Source of the DNA: Streptomyces olivaceus
Lineage (GTDB): Bacteria > Actinomycetota > Actinomycetes > Streptomycetales > Streptomycetaceae
NCBI RefSeq assembly: GCF_000721235.1
Contig: NZ_JOFH01000031.1
Coordinates: forward strand, 1-64,000
Reading direction: 5' to 3'
Length of the DNA: 64,000 nucleotides
The stretch's first letter is position 1; each line of letters starts with the position of its first letter. Positions 1 through 7,603 of the stretch are shown here, one piece after another. The position numbers were made by a program, and so were the translations under genes. Below the pieces are notes generated by a model. The model saw nothing but the letters and a program-made list of their open reading frames with translations, had not been told where the DNA came from and searched no databases.

Positions 1-1
1 A

Positions 2-85
2 CGCTACGAACGCAAGGCCGACCACTTCCTCGCGTTCACCAGCATCGCCTGCACCCTCATCTGCTACCGCAGACTCACCAAATGA
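2..85 (+). pseudogene. IS5-type transposase, C-terminal end only
   Basis: Reading the second base onward gives 27 codons to a TGA, containing RYERKADHFLAFTSIACTL and ending YRRLTK. The R-Y-[ED]-R-x-A-x-x-x-L-A pattern is the usual last block of IS5/IS4-like DDE transposases, after the catalytic Glu helix. The rest of the gene lies outside the window, so whether it is intact cannot be told. Transposase fragments recur to about 6.3 kb, so this end of the window is a landing zone for insertion sequences. Confidence 0.65.
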
Positions 86-399
86 GATGACTTCTTAGGC
101 CACAGTTGGGCGTTCACTCGCTGCGCGTAACGCACCGGGTCCTCAATCCCCCTTCCTCACGAGCGACTTGACGTCTCTAGAGATATTCGCCACAGTACAT
201 GTCTAGAGATGTTGTCCCAGTGACTTCCGGAATGAGGGGTGCGGTATGACGTCGCAAGGAATGGCTCTTTCGACGGTGGCGGAGCCGACGCCGAGAGCGG
301 CCACCAGGGAGCACGTCGCCAACGACGGACGGGCGAAAGCAGCTTCATCTCCAGGCGATCCCCTCTCCCCCTACGATCACAGCGTCGGGGAGTGAACGG
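86..399. other. Non-coding gap with a repeated TCTAGAGAT motif
   Basis: No convincing gene. The word TCTAGAGAT occurs at 176-184 and again at 202-210, 26 bases apart; the first lies in the 10-bp palindrome TCTCTAGAGA (174-183). Such phased repeats ahead of a gene suggest an operator for the ATP-binding protein that starts at 400, but no regulator is identified. The left part probably holds the outer end of the truncated insertion sequence. Confidence 0.35.
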
Positions 400-840
400 G
401 TGACCTACTCGATCGACCGCTGTCCGTGCGAGGAGTCACCACGCCTCGGCGCGATGGCTCTGCACCCCGTCGCGGAGTCCGTCCCCCGGGCCCGGCACTG
501 GTTCCGGAAGCTCCTCACTCCATACCGCCCGAACTGCTCGGTCGACGACTGTGTCCTGCTGCTCTCGGAGCTGGTAACCAACGCCGTCGTCCACGGAACG
601 CCGGACGGGCCCTGGCTCGTACAGGTGGAGTGGTTTCGCGTGGGGACCTCGCTCCTGGTCGAGGTGCACAATCCGGGGCTGCCCGAAAGCGTGCGGCTGA
701 GACGTCCCGACGCCGACGACGCACACGGGCGCGGACTGCTGCTGGTCGCCTCCCTCGCCGACTCCTGGCACTCCGGTCCCGGCCGCTTCGGAGGCACGGT
801 GGTCTCCTTCCGGATGGCGGGCGCCTGGTCGGCGCCTTGA
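400..840 (+). CDS. ATP-binding protein, RsbW/SpoIIAB-like (HATPase_c)
   Basis: A 146-residue stand-alone GHKL ATPase of the kind streptomycetes carry in dozens, related to anti-sigma serine kinases that bind sigma factors or anti-anti-sigma partners. The N box is seen in SELVTNAVVHG (around residue 50-60) and the glycine-rich ATP lid in HGRGLLLVASLAD (around 110). The G1 box reads EVHNPGLP, with Asn where many kinases have Asp, as in other short Streptomyces members. GTG start. No sigma factor is adjacent in an operon; the ECF factor at 1566-2123 is on the other strand, so the partner is unknown. Confidence 0.8.
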   Translation: MTYSIDRCPCEESPRLGAMALHPVAESVPRARHWFRKLLTPYRPNCSVDDCVLLLSELVTNAVVHGTPDGPWLVQVEWFRVGTSLLVEVHNPGLPESVRLRRPDADDAHGRGLLLVASLADSWHSGPGRFGGTVVSFRMAGAWSAP

Positions 841-864
841 TGCAGCGGCTGGGGGGAGGGAGGC

Positions 865-1569
865 TCACGTCCCGGCGAGCCGGGCCAGGAGTGCGGCGGT
901 GTGCAACTCGTGGGAAGCGAAGGCGCCGTGGTCGCTGTGCCAGGTGACCGTGCGGGTGGCGCGCCGGGTGAAACGGCGTTGCAGCTCCGGGTGGACGACC
1001 CGGTCGTCGGTGCAGCGGACGTAGGTGCTGGGCCGCGAGCGCCAGGCCGCCGTCACCGCCGCCTGATGGCCGGCCGCCATGACCTGGGGCACCAGCTCGG
1101 CGACGTGGCGCGACCTCCGGTCCGCTTCGAGCTGCCCGTGGAAGAGTCCCCCGGCCCGGGCCGGATCGATCGTGGTGGTGCCGGCGACGTCACCGACCAT
1201 GCAGGCGCCCAGGTCGCTCGGCGCCTGGGCGAGCAGCCCGAAGCTGGTCTCGCCGACGTCGGGCATCATCGCGGCCAGGTACACGAGGTGCGCCACCTTC
1301 GACGGGGGCAGACCGCTGATCACGGCGCCGCCGTAGGAGTGGCCGCAGGCGACGACGGGCCCGGACCCGGCGATGCCGTCCAGTGCGGCTTCGGCGGCCG
1401 CGACGTCCCCGGCCAGTGAATCCCGGTGCAACTCGGCGACGGCCACGGCGACACCCTGCGCTCGCAGCCTGGCGGCGACCCCGTTCCACGCCTTGCCGGT
1501 GTGCCAGGCGCCGTGCACGAGAAGCACGCCTCGGGGCGTGGCCGGCACCGGGTTCCGGTGGACGTTCAC
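865..1569 (-). CDS. Alpha/beta hydrolase
   Basis: A 234-residue alpha/beta hydrolase of the small esterase/salicylate-esterase-like type. The oxyanion-hole segment LLVHGAWHTG is near residue 16, the nucleophile is Ser78 in GHSYGG, the likely acid lies in CTDDRVVHP and the catalytic His in SDHGAFASH near the C-terminus. Its GTG start overlaps the TGA stop of the upstream sigma factor (GTGA), so the two are almost certainly translated together. That coupling suggests the hydrolase belongs to the sigma factor's response, though the substrate cannot be read from the sequence. Confidence 0.85.
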   Translation of the reverse strand: MNVHRNPVPATPRGVLLVHGAWHTGKAWNGVAARLRAQGVAVAVAELHRDSLAGDVAAAEAALDGIAGSGPVVACGHSYGGAVISGLPPSKVAHLVYLAAMMPDVGETSFGLLAQAPSDLGACMVGDVAGTTTIDPARAGGLFHGQLEADRRSRHVAELVPQVMAAGHQAAVTAAWRSRPSTYVRCTDDRVVHPELQRRFTRRATRTVTWHSDHGAFASHELHTAALLARLAGT

Positions 1570-2123
1570 TCCGGCTCACCCAGCCCCTCGCGCACGGCGG
1601 TGCGGGCGCGGTGCAGCCGGGACTTCATCGCCGGCGTACTCACCCCGAGCGCCGAGGCGACGGTCTTGCCCGGCAGCCCCTGGATGTCCCGCATGATGAG
1701 GACGCGACGCTGGTCGTCCGGCAGGGATGCGATCACGTCGGCCAGCCGCTCGATCTCCAACCGGCCCAGCACGTCGTCCTCGGCCGAGGAGGCCACCGCT
1801 TCACCGGCCGAGGTGTCAACAGCCGTGTCCGAGCGGCGTGCAAGGCCGCGGGCACGCCGCAGGCACTCGTTGCGCACGATCCGGAACAGCCAGGAGGCGA
1901 GCGCCGCGGTGGCCCGCAGGGTCCCGATTCTGCGAAAGAGGACGATCATCGCCTCCTGCGCTGCGTCCTCGGCGTCCTGGCTGCTGGCACACAGCGAGAA
2001 CGCGAACCGCCGGACATGCGGGTACACCCCGGAGACCAACACCTCGATGGACGCCTTGTCACCGCGCTGGGCGGCACTGACCAGTTGACCACCCGGCCAG
2101 GACGACCTCGTGAACTGAGCCAC
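1566..2123 (-). CDS. ECF-type RNA polymerase sigma factor
   Basis: A 185-residue sigma-70 family factor with only regions 2 and 4. Region 2 runs from about residue 30 to 95 (QDAEDAAQEAMIVLFRRI, then ASWLFRIVRNECLRRAR). Region 4 covers about 125-180 (LPDDQRRVLIMRDIQGLPGKTVASALGVS as a helix-turn-helix followed by KSRLHRAR). It directs RNA polymerase to a small stress or environmental regulon. No anti-sigma gene is adjacent; the only partner is the coupled alpha/beta hydrolase downstream, an arrangement seen in several streptomycete ECF groups. GTG start with a purine-rich GGGGAG stretch upstream. Confidence 0.88.
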   Translation of the reverse strand: MAQFTRSSWPGGQLVSAAQRGDKASIEVLVSGVYPHVRRFAFSLCASSQDAEDAAQEAMIVLFRRIGTLRATAALASWLFRIVRNECLRRARGLARRSDTAVDTSAGEAVASSAEDDVLGRLEIERLADVIASLPDDQRRVLIMRDIQGLPGKTVASALGVSTPAMKSRLHRARTAVREGLGEPE

Positions 2124-2323
2124 GGTCCCCCACTCCCCTCAACTCCTCGGCCGCACCGGCCGCTTGCCCTGCCCCCAAGAGAGTCAGCGGTCGGCCCAGA
2201 GGATTCAGCCGAGTCACGGCGGCGCCCACCCCGACACGCACTATCGCGATCTCCCGAAGACGCGTACTATCGCGTTCATCCTCCCGTTGAGTACGCCAAC
2301 CCGCCCCCGTTGAGGAGCTCTTC

Positions 2324-3010
2324 ATGCCCGCTCTCCTGGACCCCGTCCTCGATCTTCTGACCGTACGTGGCACCGTCACCGAGGCCGAGCAGGTCACCGC
2401 CCGGATGCGTCGGCTGCGCATCGAGGGCGAACAACTGGCCGGTCTGGAGGTCCGGCCGGGCCAGCAGGTGCGGGTCCTGGTCGGCGGACTCGCCCTCCGT
2501 ACGTACTCGATCTGGCACTACGACCCGTCCGGCGGCGTCGACTTGTGCGTACTGGACCACGAGGCGGGCGGACCGGGCGCCCAATGGGGCCGCACCGTCG
2601 CACCGGGCGAACAGGTGCGGTTGCGACGCCCCGAGGGCACCTTCACGCTGCGTCCCGACGCCGCCCGCCACCTCTTCGTCGGCGACGAGACGGCCTCGGT
2701 CGCGTTCGGTGCGATGCTCACGGCACTGCCCGGGGAAGCCGTCGTCTCCGGGTGCGTCGAGACGGCGACAGCCGCGGACCGGCTGCCCCTGGCGGGCGGC
2801 GACCGGCTCGACTGGATACTCCGGGGCGAGACGTCACTGCCGGACGCGGTACGACGCCTCGCCCCGGAGCCCGGCGGGATCGCGTATGTCGCCGGGGAGG
2901 CACGGGAGGTGCAAGCAGTACGGCGGGTACTCGTCCAGGAAGCGGGGTGGGACCGGCGCGCGGTCCTGACCAAGCCGTTCTGGACGCCGGGCAAGAAGGG
3001 CATGGACTGA
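2324..3010 (+). CDS. Siderophore-interacting protein (flavin ferric reductase)
   Basis: A 228-residue FAD-binding reductase of the SIP/ViuB family, which reduces ferric siderophores in the cytosol to release iron. The flavin-binding RTYSIW lies at residues 59-64 and the NAD(P)H-side motif FVGDETA near 115. The C-terminal AGEAREVQAVRRVL and the end LTKPFWTPGKKG (the usual family ending has a Y-W-xx-G) fit the family. A good ribosome-binding site (TTGAGGAG) precedes the ATG. No siderophore transporter is next to it, so it probably serves uptake systems elsewhere. Confidence 0.85.
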   Translation: MPALLDPVLDLLTVRGTVTEAEQVTARMRRLRIEGEQLAGLEVRPGQQVRVLVGGLALRTYSIWHYDPSGGVDLCVLDHEAGGPGAQWGRTVAPGEQVRLRRPEGTFTLRPDAARHLFVGDETASVAFGAMLTALPGEAVVSGCVETATAADRLPLAGGDRLDWILRGETSLPDAVRRLAPEPGGIAYVAGEAREVQAVRRVLVQEAGWDRRAVLTKPFWTPGKKGMD

Positions 3011-3151
3011 CGCGCAGAGGTCTTCGCGTCCCTCCCGCCGTAATGCCCGGCTGACCGTTCACGGCAGGCGACTTCTCAACGAGCGTGTCCGCACGGCCCG
3101 TCCGCTCACGCATGTCGCTGCCGGGACGGGCGTCTCCCGCCTGCCGGTGCT

Positions 3152-3718
3152 TCAGACCTGGCTGAGGTTGATCTCCACGGCGAAGGGAGCGGCGACCTTC
3201 ACGACCCCGGTGAAAACGTCCCCGTCCCGGTAGGTCTTCGTCGCGGGGTCGAGAAGGTAGGTGTACACCAGAGGCACACCCGTCACGGCCTGCTCGATCC
3301 GCCAGTAGAAGCCGATACCGGCCTTGGCGTACTGGTCGACCTTCACGATCCGGTCGGTGGTCTCCGAGCCCGGCGACACCACCTCGGCCACCAGCAGTAC
3401 GTGCTCGGGGCGCGTGGGTGTGACGTCGAGCGTGTCGGCGCGGTAGACGATGACGTCGGGGCGCCGATTGGTCAGCGGAACGTCCTGCAGCCGGACGTCG
3501 AAGTCCGTGTCGGCGTTCCAGTCAGGGCCCGCAGCGGCATCCAGGGCGTTGGCAAGGAGCCGCGCCAGCCGGTTGTGCCGCTTGGACGCGCTGGGGCTCA
3601 CGACGACCATCCCGTCCACGATCTCGATGCCGGCGCACTGCTCCTCGGACCACGACTCGTACTCCTCCGCCGTGATCTGCTCGTGCATCCACGCCGGGGC
3701 CACCATCTCGGCAGTCAT
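3152..3718 (-). CDS. Uma2-family PD-(D/E)XK nuclease-like protein
   Basis: A 188-residue Uma2/DUF820 protein, a restriction-endonuclease fold abundant in actinobacteria and cyanobacteria but of unknown biological role. The fold's active-site pattern is visible: Asp in NRRPDVIVY, then VAEVVSPGSETTDR with Glu, followed by Lys in KVDQYAKAGIGFYW. I start at the ATG at 3718 because GGGAGG lies just upstream; the frame stays open further out but that extension has no family similarity. It stands alone. Confidence 0.85.
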   Translation of the reverse strand: MTAEMVAPAWMHEQITAEEYESWSEEQCAGIEIVDGMVVVSPSASKRHNRLARLLANALDAAAGPDWNADTDFDVRLQDVPLTNRRPDVIVYRADTLDVTPTRPEHVLLVAEVVSPGSETTDRIVKVDQYAKAGIGFYWRIEQAVTGVPLVYTYLLDPATKTYRDGDVFTGVVKVAAPFAVEINLSQV

Positions 3719-3884
3719 GACACGCCTCCCGGACACTGCGCGGCGGGCCTGGTCCCGCTGGGCCCAGCGTACTGTCTGCACCTCACCCTGCAGGCGCGCG
3801 GAATTACGCCGACGACGCGCGGTGGCGGAGGACGTGTCGAACGGCGGCGGCAGATGCCGCCAAGCCACGTGGGACAGCCTTCTG

Positions 3885-4484
3885 TCACTTGACTGATGCA
3901 GCCGATCTGGCGGCCTGCTCGATTTTCGCGCAGTGGGCGATACGGGCGTCCTCATCAATGTGTGTCTCGTGTTCGGGGCGCATCCCGGTTCGGCCGTCGA
4001 CGCCTTCGCGCAGGATGTCGGCGTGCCCGGCATGCCGGTTGGTCTCGCCGAGGACGTGGACCAGGACGGCGAACAAGTTCGTGTCGGCATGCGGCTCCGG
4101 CCACCACGGCACGTGGCCGGGGGCGTCGAGGGCAAGGTCGTCGATCGTCGCGTCTGCGTGTTCCCACGTGCGCCGGTAGAACCCGATGATCTGATCGCTC
4201 GCCTCGTCCTCAGCCGCCCACAGATCGCCGCCGTCGTGGTCCTGCCACCGGGGCAGCGGTTCAGGGGACGGCCGACCGAAGACCTCGCCGAAGTACCTGG
4301 CCTCGACGCCGGCCACGTGCTTGACCAGGCCGAGGAGGTTGGTCCCGGTCACCGTCAAGGGCCGGCGGGCGTCATACTCGGACAGGCCGTCGAGCTTCCA
4401 GAGCAGCGCCTTGCGGTCCCGCCGCAGTCTCCCGTGCAGGCTGTCCTTCGCGAATTCCTCGATCACGCGGCAGGAGCCTGCCAT
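3885..4484 (-). CDS. DinB/DUF664-family protein, mycothiol-transferase type
   Basis: A 199-residue four-helix-bundle protein of the DinB superfamily, DUF664 branch. Actinobacterial members of this superfamily are often mycothiol-dependent S-transferases or metal-dependent hydrolases. The metal-binding histidines are consistent with GLVKHVAGVEARYFG (first third) and ETNRHAGHADILREGVDG (C-terminal third). Substrate unknown. The gene lies just left of the decayed 4.5-5.1-kb stretch and is intact. Presence of mshA at 29.6 kb shows the host makes mycothiol, the likely cofactor. Confidence 0.82.
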   Translation of the reverse strand: MAGSCRVIEEFAKDSLHGRLRRDRKALLWKLDGLSEYDARRPLTVTGTNLLGLVKHVAGVEARYFGEVFGRPSPEPLPRWQDHDGGDLWAAEDEASDQIIGFYRRTWEHADATIDDLALDAPGHVPWWPEPHADTNLFAVLVHVLGETNRHAGHADILREGVDGRTGMRPEHETHIDEDARIAHCAKIEQAARSAASVK

Positions 4485-5078
4485 GGACTACTCGTGGCCT
4501 CAAGATCCCGTACCTGGACCGCAGCGCACGACAATGCCCCTGAGCCGCGCCTTACGCACAGCTCAAGGGCATGATCACGTTCTCTACTTCTTCTTGCCCT
4601 GGGTCTTGCCGGGGATCTTAATGATCTGCGTTTTTGCTGCTCAGGGGCGGTGGGATCGTGCGCCTGGTGGTCGTCGTTGGTCGTCATTGGCCACTGTCGA
4701 GCAACCTCGGACGACCCAGGGACGGCCCAGCTTCGCCGCGCTCGACTGACGGCCGGCACCCTCGAAGTGCCCTGTCCGCACCTCAGCCGACGACAGTCAG
4801 CCACGACGGCGAGTGCGTCGACCGACCTCGCACACGTATGCCTCGATGCACCCCCACCGGCCTCAGCCACGCTGCTATGCGACGACCAGCGCAAGCCGCG
4901 TCGGCCGATCCGTGACGACGATGCATTAGCCCTCAGTCTGGAAAGCTGCGACAGCGCTCGTCTGCCCTTGCAGACACAGCAGGGGTTCAGATCCTCACCC
5001 ACTCGTTGTGCAAACGTCTAGCGAGTGTCTGCTGCGGGTGTCATGATTCCAACACGAGGGGTAACTGAGGGGCTTTTA
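4485..5078. other. Gap with a gene tail ending GKTQGKKK
   Basis: No intact gene. On the minus strand, 4584-4640 reads KTQIIKIPGKTQGKKK then stop, preceded within a few codons by a stop in the same frame, so only a tail survives. The same tail in slightly different form (SKTQLTKIPGKAQGKKK) occurs at 8971, and its last 18 bases (4585-4602) are identical to the 3' end of gpm at 25336-25353. The rest of the gap shows nothing recognisable. See the findings on a possible integration site. Confidence 0.4.
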
Positions 5079-5095
5079 CTAGGCACTGTTTCTCG
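5079..5095 (+). repeat. Left terminal inverted repeat plus CTAG target
   Basis: CTAG (5079-5082) is followed by GCACTGTTTCTCG (5083-5095). The exact reverse complement, CGAGAAACAGTGC then CTAG, stands at 8809-8825; similarity continues inward (ATC and CG after single mismatches). CTAG target duplication is typical of IS427-group IS5 elements, whose transposase begins a few bases inside this end. Confidence 0.75.
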
Positions 5096-5097
5096 AA

Positions 5098-6029
5098 TCA
5101 CGTTCGGAGCCAGATGGCGAGGGCTGCGAGCGTGACGGTGCCGAGGTAGATGTAGGCGCGTTTCTCGTAGCGGGTAGCGACGGCGCGGAAGCTCTTGAGG
5201 CGGTTGATGGTGCGTTCGACGGTGTTGCGTTTCTTGTAGCGCTCGCTGTCGAAACCGGTGGGCCGCCCGCCTCGGGACCCTCGGTTCTTGCGGTGTCCCT
5301 GCTGGTCGAGACGTTCGGGAATCGTGTGCGGGATGCCGCGTCGTCGCAGGTAGCGGCGGTTACGTCGGGACGTGTAGGCCTTGTCCGCAAGGACACGGTC
5401 GGGCCGGTTGCGGGGCCGTCCGACTCCGGTTCGCGGCACCGAAACCTGTTCCAGGACCCGCTCGAGCTGGGGTCCGTCACCGTAGTGTCCGGGTGTCAGG
5501 ACGAGGGCGAGGGGTCGGCATCGTCCGTCGGCGGCGAGGTGGATCTTGGTGGTGAATCCTCCGCGGGAACGTCCCAGACACTCCCCGATCTGACCACCTC
5601 CTCCAGACGGGCGGCTAGTTTCCGCAGTACCGGATCGACCTGGTTCGTCCCTCGCACGGCCCCCTTTTGAGGAACGGCGGCCGGGGACGCCTTCCTCGCG
5701 CCGGCGGCGTGCTGGTGGGCTCGTACTGCTGTGGAGTCCACCGACACGTCCCAGTCGATACCGCCTTCGGCATCCTCGGCTGTCTGGATGCGGGACAACA
5801 GCATCTGCCACGTTCCATCGGCTGACCAGCGGCGATGCCGTTTGTAGACCGTCTCCCAGGGTCCGAACCGCTCGGGCAGATCCCGCCACTGGACACCGGT
5901 CCGCACTCGGTAGAGAACCCCGTTGATCACCCGGCGGTGGTCGCTCCACCTACCACCACGCGCACCACCAGGAGGTAAGAACGACACCAGCCGGTCCCAC
6001 TCCGCATTCGTCAGATCACCACGGCCCAT
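5098..6029 (-). CDS. IS5-family (IS427 group) transposase in two frames
   Basis: The N-terminal frame (start 6029) carries TNAEWDRLVSFLPP, then QWRDLPERFGPWETVYKRHR and the first catalytic Asp in SVDSTAVRAHQHAAG. The C-terminal frame, ending at 5098, carries GRSRGGFTTKIHLAADG, the second Asp in RVLADKAYTS, and the Glu in NTVERTINRLKSFR. The switch happens shortly after AHQHAAGARK, where this group normally uses ribosomal frameshifting to make one DDE transposase of about 280-290 residues. All three catalytic residues are present, so it may be active. Just inside the left inverted repeat. Confidence 0.8.
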
Positions 6030-6375
6030 ACAGCCAGCCTGGCGCTAACACCCCACCCGCGTCTGCGTTTGCGTTTGCGCGTGATGCGACCCCAGGTGAC
6101 GGTAGATAGATCAAACGGTTCCACGGCGGCGATCAAGGCCTTCACAGCGCGTGTCTTCGACAGTCCGGTGAGGAGTTTCTACGGCGTCCAGGTCTCCAAC
6201 CAGGGCTGGATGATGATCTTCGTTAGCGGCATCCCGCTCCGCCACAACGGCCAAAGATTCAAGCGGTAGGAGTGATGCGGCGAGCGGCGAGCAGTGTCAG
6301 ACGGTCGGCGAGGCGGTCGTAGCGGCGTTCCGATCATCGACAACGCGAACCGCGTAAAGGCAGAGGAGACCCAAG
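6030..6375. other. Gap with transposase debris
   Basis: No intact gene. Minus-strand 6260-6330 encodes ERRYDRLADRLTLLAARR before a TGA, which is the C-terminus of another IS5-type transposase (described separately). 6079-6088 (CGTGATGCGA) weakly resembles the inner part of the terminal repeat and may be a ruined right end of the IS. Nothing else is recognised. Confidence 0.4.
6260..6330 (-). pseudogene. Transposase C-terminal scrap
   Basis: Twenty-odd codons reading ERRYDRLADRLTLLAARR and then stop. This is the terminal block of IS5-type transposases (canonical F-E-R-R-Y-D-R-L-A-x-x-L-T-L-L). Upstream in the same frame a stop appears within two codons, so it is dead. It comes from an insertion sequence different from the one at 5098-6029, whose C-terminus is unlike it, and shows repeated insertion at this spot. 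Confidence 0.55.
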
Positions 6376-6684
6376 ATGGCAACGCAGGTCAGCAAAGCGC
6401 TTCTGGTACGCCTCGAAGCACTGCCCGGCAGAGAGGACGACGTCCGCGACTTCTTGAACCAAGGGCTGTCGATCGTCGAGGGGGAGCCCAAGACCGTCAG
6501 GTGGTTCGGAATCCAGTTCGGACCCTCGTCGTTCGGGATCTTCGATGCCTTTCCCGACGACGACGGGCGCCAGGCGCATCTGTCGGGTGCGGTCGCGAAA
6601 GCGCTCGGTGAGAACACGGGTGAGCTCTTCGAGGAGCCCACGATCGAGCAGCTCGATGTCGTCGTGGAGAAGCAGCCCGCGTAG
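6376..6684 (+). CDS. Quinol monooxygenase-like (ABM domain) protein
   Basis: A 102-residue single-domain dimeric alpha-beta barrel of the antibiotic-biosynthesis-monooxygenase/YgiN type. It begins SKALLVRLEALPGREDDVRDFL, has VRWFGIQFGPSSFGIFDAF in the middle and ends with HLSGAVAKALGENTGELF-like helices, covering the whole domain. Family members oxidise quinols or polyketides without cofactor, or respond to reactive species. Start ATG with GGCAGAGGAG upstream. It sits inside the putative mobile segment together with DJ-1 and formaldehyde dehydrogenase genes, hinting at a shared aldehyde or redox stress role. Confidence 0.75.
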   Translation: MATQVSKALLVRLEALPGREDDVRDFLNQGLSIVEGEPKTVRWFGIQFGPSSFGIFDAFPDDDGRQAHLSGAVAKALGENTGELFEEPTIEQLDVVVEKQPA

Positions 6685-6710
6685 AGCAGGCTCTGCCCGC
6701 GGGGCGACGT

Positions 6711-6906
6711 GGATCAGCCACGGGCCAGGCCAACGTCAAGGCGTACAACCGGCAGCTGTGCGGGCTGATCGAGCAGGGCAAGGCCAAGCTGTCCTGGATC
6801 GTCTCCCAGGAGCTGTCGCTGGACCAGGCGCCGCAGGCCTACCAGCACCTTCGGCCACCGAGAGGACGGCTGGACCAAGGTCCTCCTCCACCTCGACGGC
6901 AGCTGA
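6711..6906 (+). pseudogene. Zinc alcohol dehydrogenase, C-terminal remnant with frameshift
   Basis: The frame from 6711 reads GQANVKAYNRQLCGLIEQGK and on through LSWIVSQELSLDQAPQAYQH. At about 6849 one frame is lost and the adjacent frame continues GHREDGWTKVLLHLDGS and stops. Together this is the end of a class of zinc-dependent alcohol/formaldehyde dehydrogenases (N-V-x-x-Y-N-R ... L-x-x-A-P-x-A-Y). It is not a copy of the intact fdhA downstream, whose C-terminus differs. The N-terminal two thirds are missing, replaced by the monooxygenase gene just upstream. Confidence 0.7.
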
Positions 6907-6965
6907 GCGGCGACAGAACGGACCCGAACCGGTCCCCCGCCGACCACCGGAAGGAACCACGCACC

Positions 6966-7523
6966 ATGACCAACGAACTACACGGCAGGAAGGTCGCCAT
7001 CCTGGCCACGGACGGCGTTGAGCGCGTCGAGCTCGAAGAGCCTCTCGGCGCACTGCTGGGCGCTGGAGGGCAGGCTGAACTCCTGTCCCTCCACACCGGC
7101 GAGATCAACGCGCGCCAGATGGACATCGACCCGGCCGGAACCTTTACCGTGGACAAGAAGGTCGCCGACGCCCGTGTGGGTGACTACGATGCGCTCCTGC
7201 TGCCCGGCGGCACCATGAACCCCGACCAGCTGCGCACCGACCCCGACGCCGTCGCCTTCGTGAGGGAGTTCGTGGAGACCGGGAAGCCCGTTGCCACCAT
7301 CTGCCACGGACCCTGGACCCTGGCAGAGGCTGGCGTGCTGCACGGTCGCCGCCTCACCTCTTGGCCCAGCATTCGGACTGACCTGCGCAACGCTGGCGCC
7401 GAGGTCGTCGACGAGGAGGTCGTGATCGACCGCCAGCTGATCTCCAGCCGCGGCCCGCAGGACCTTCCCGCCTTCTGCAAGGCGATCGTCGAACGCTTCG
7501 CCAACGCACCGCAACCCGCCTGA
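6966..7523 (+). CDS. DJ-1/PfpI family protein (YhbO/YraA-like)
   Basis: A 185-residue class I glutamine-amidotransferase-fold protein of the PfpI/YhbO group. Members are linked to repair of glyoxal- and methylglyoxal-damaged proteins and nucleotides or to glyoxalase III-like chemistry. The nucleophile is Cys113 in ATICHGPW, the partner Glu lies in DGVERVELEEP, and LLLPGGTMNPDQLR precedes the elbow. Strong ribosome-binding site GGAAGGAACC ahead of the ATG. It is 80 bases upstream of fdhA in the same direction, so the two likely form an aldehyde-defence unit. Confidence 0.88.
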   Translation: MTNELHGRKVAILATDGVERVELEEPLGALLGAGGQAELLSLHTGEINARQMDIDPAGTFTVDKKVADARVGDYDALLLPGGTMNPDQLRTDPDAVAFVREFVETGKPVATICHGPWTLAEAGVLHGRRLTSWPSIRTDLRNAGAEVVDEEVVIDRQLISSRGPQDLPAFCKAIVERFANAPQPA

Positions 7524-7603
7524 TCGGGAGAAGTCGCAAGCCACCGAAATGACATCCGGCACTCCCACGGCCGAGGCCCCGTGGATCAGCAGAGGAGATC
7601 GTC

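Noticed and set aside
3719..4135. N-terminal extension of the Uma2 protein
   Set aside because: It runs antisense to the DinB-like gene, has no family similarity, and a strong ribosome site supports the ATG at 3718.
4960..5010. Possible tRNA 3' end (GGGGTTCAGATCCTCAC) as an island attachment site
   Set aside because: The flanking bases do not form a 5-bp T-stem and no acceptor or anticodon arms can be found nearby.
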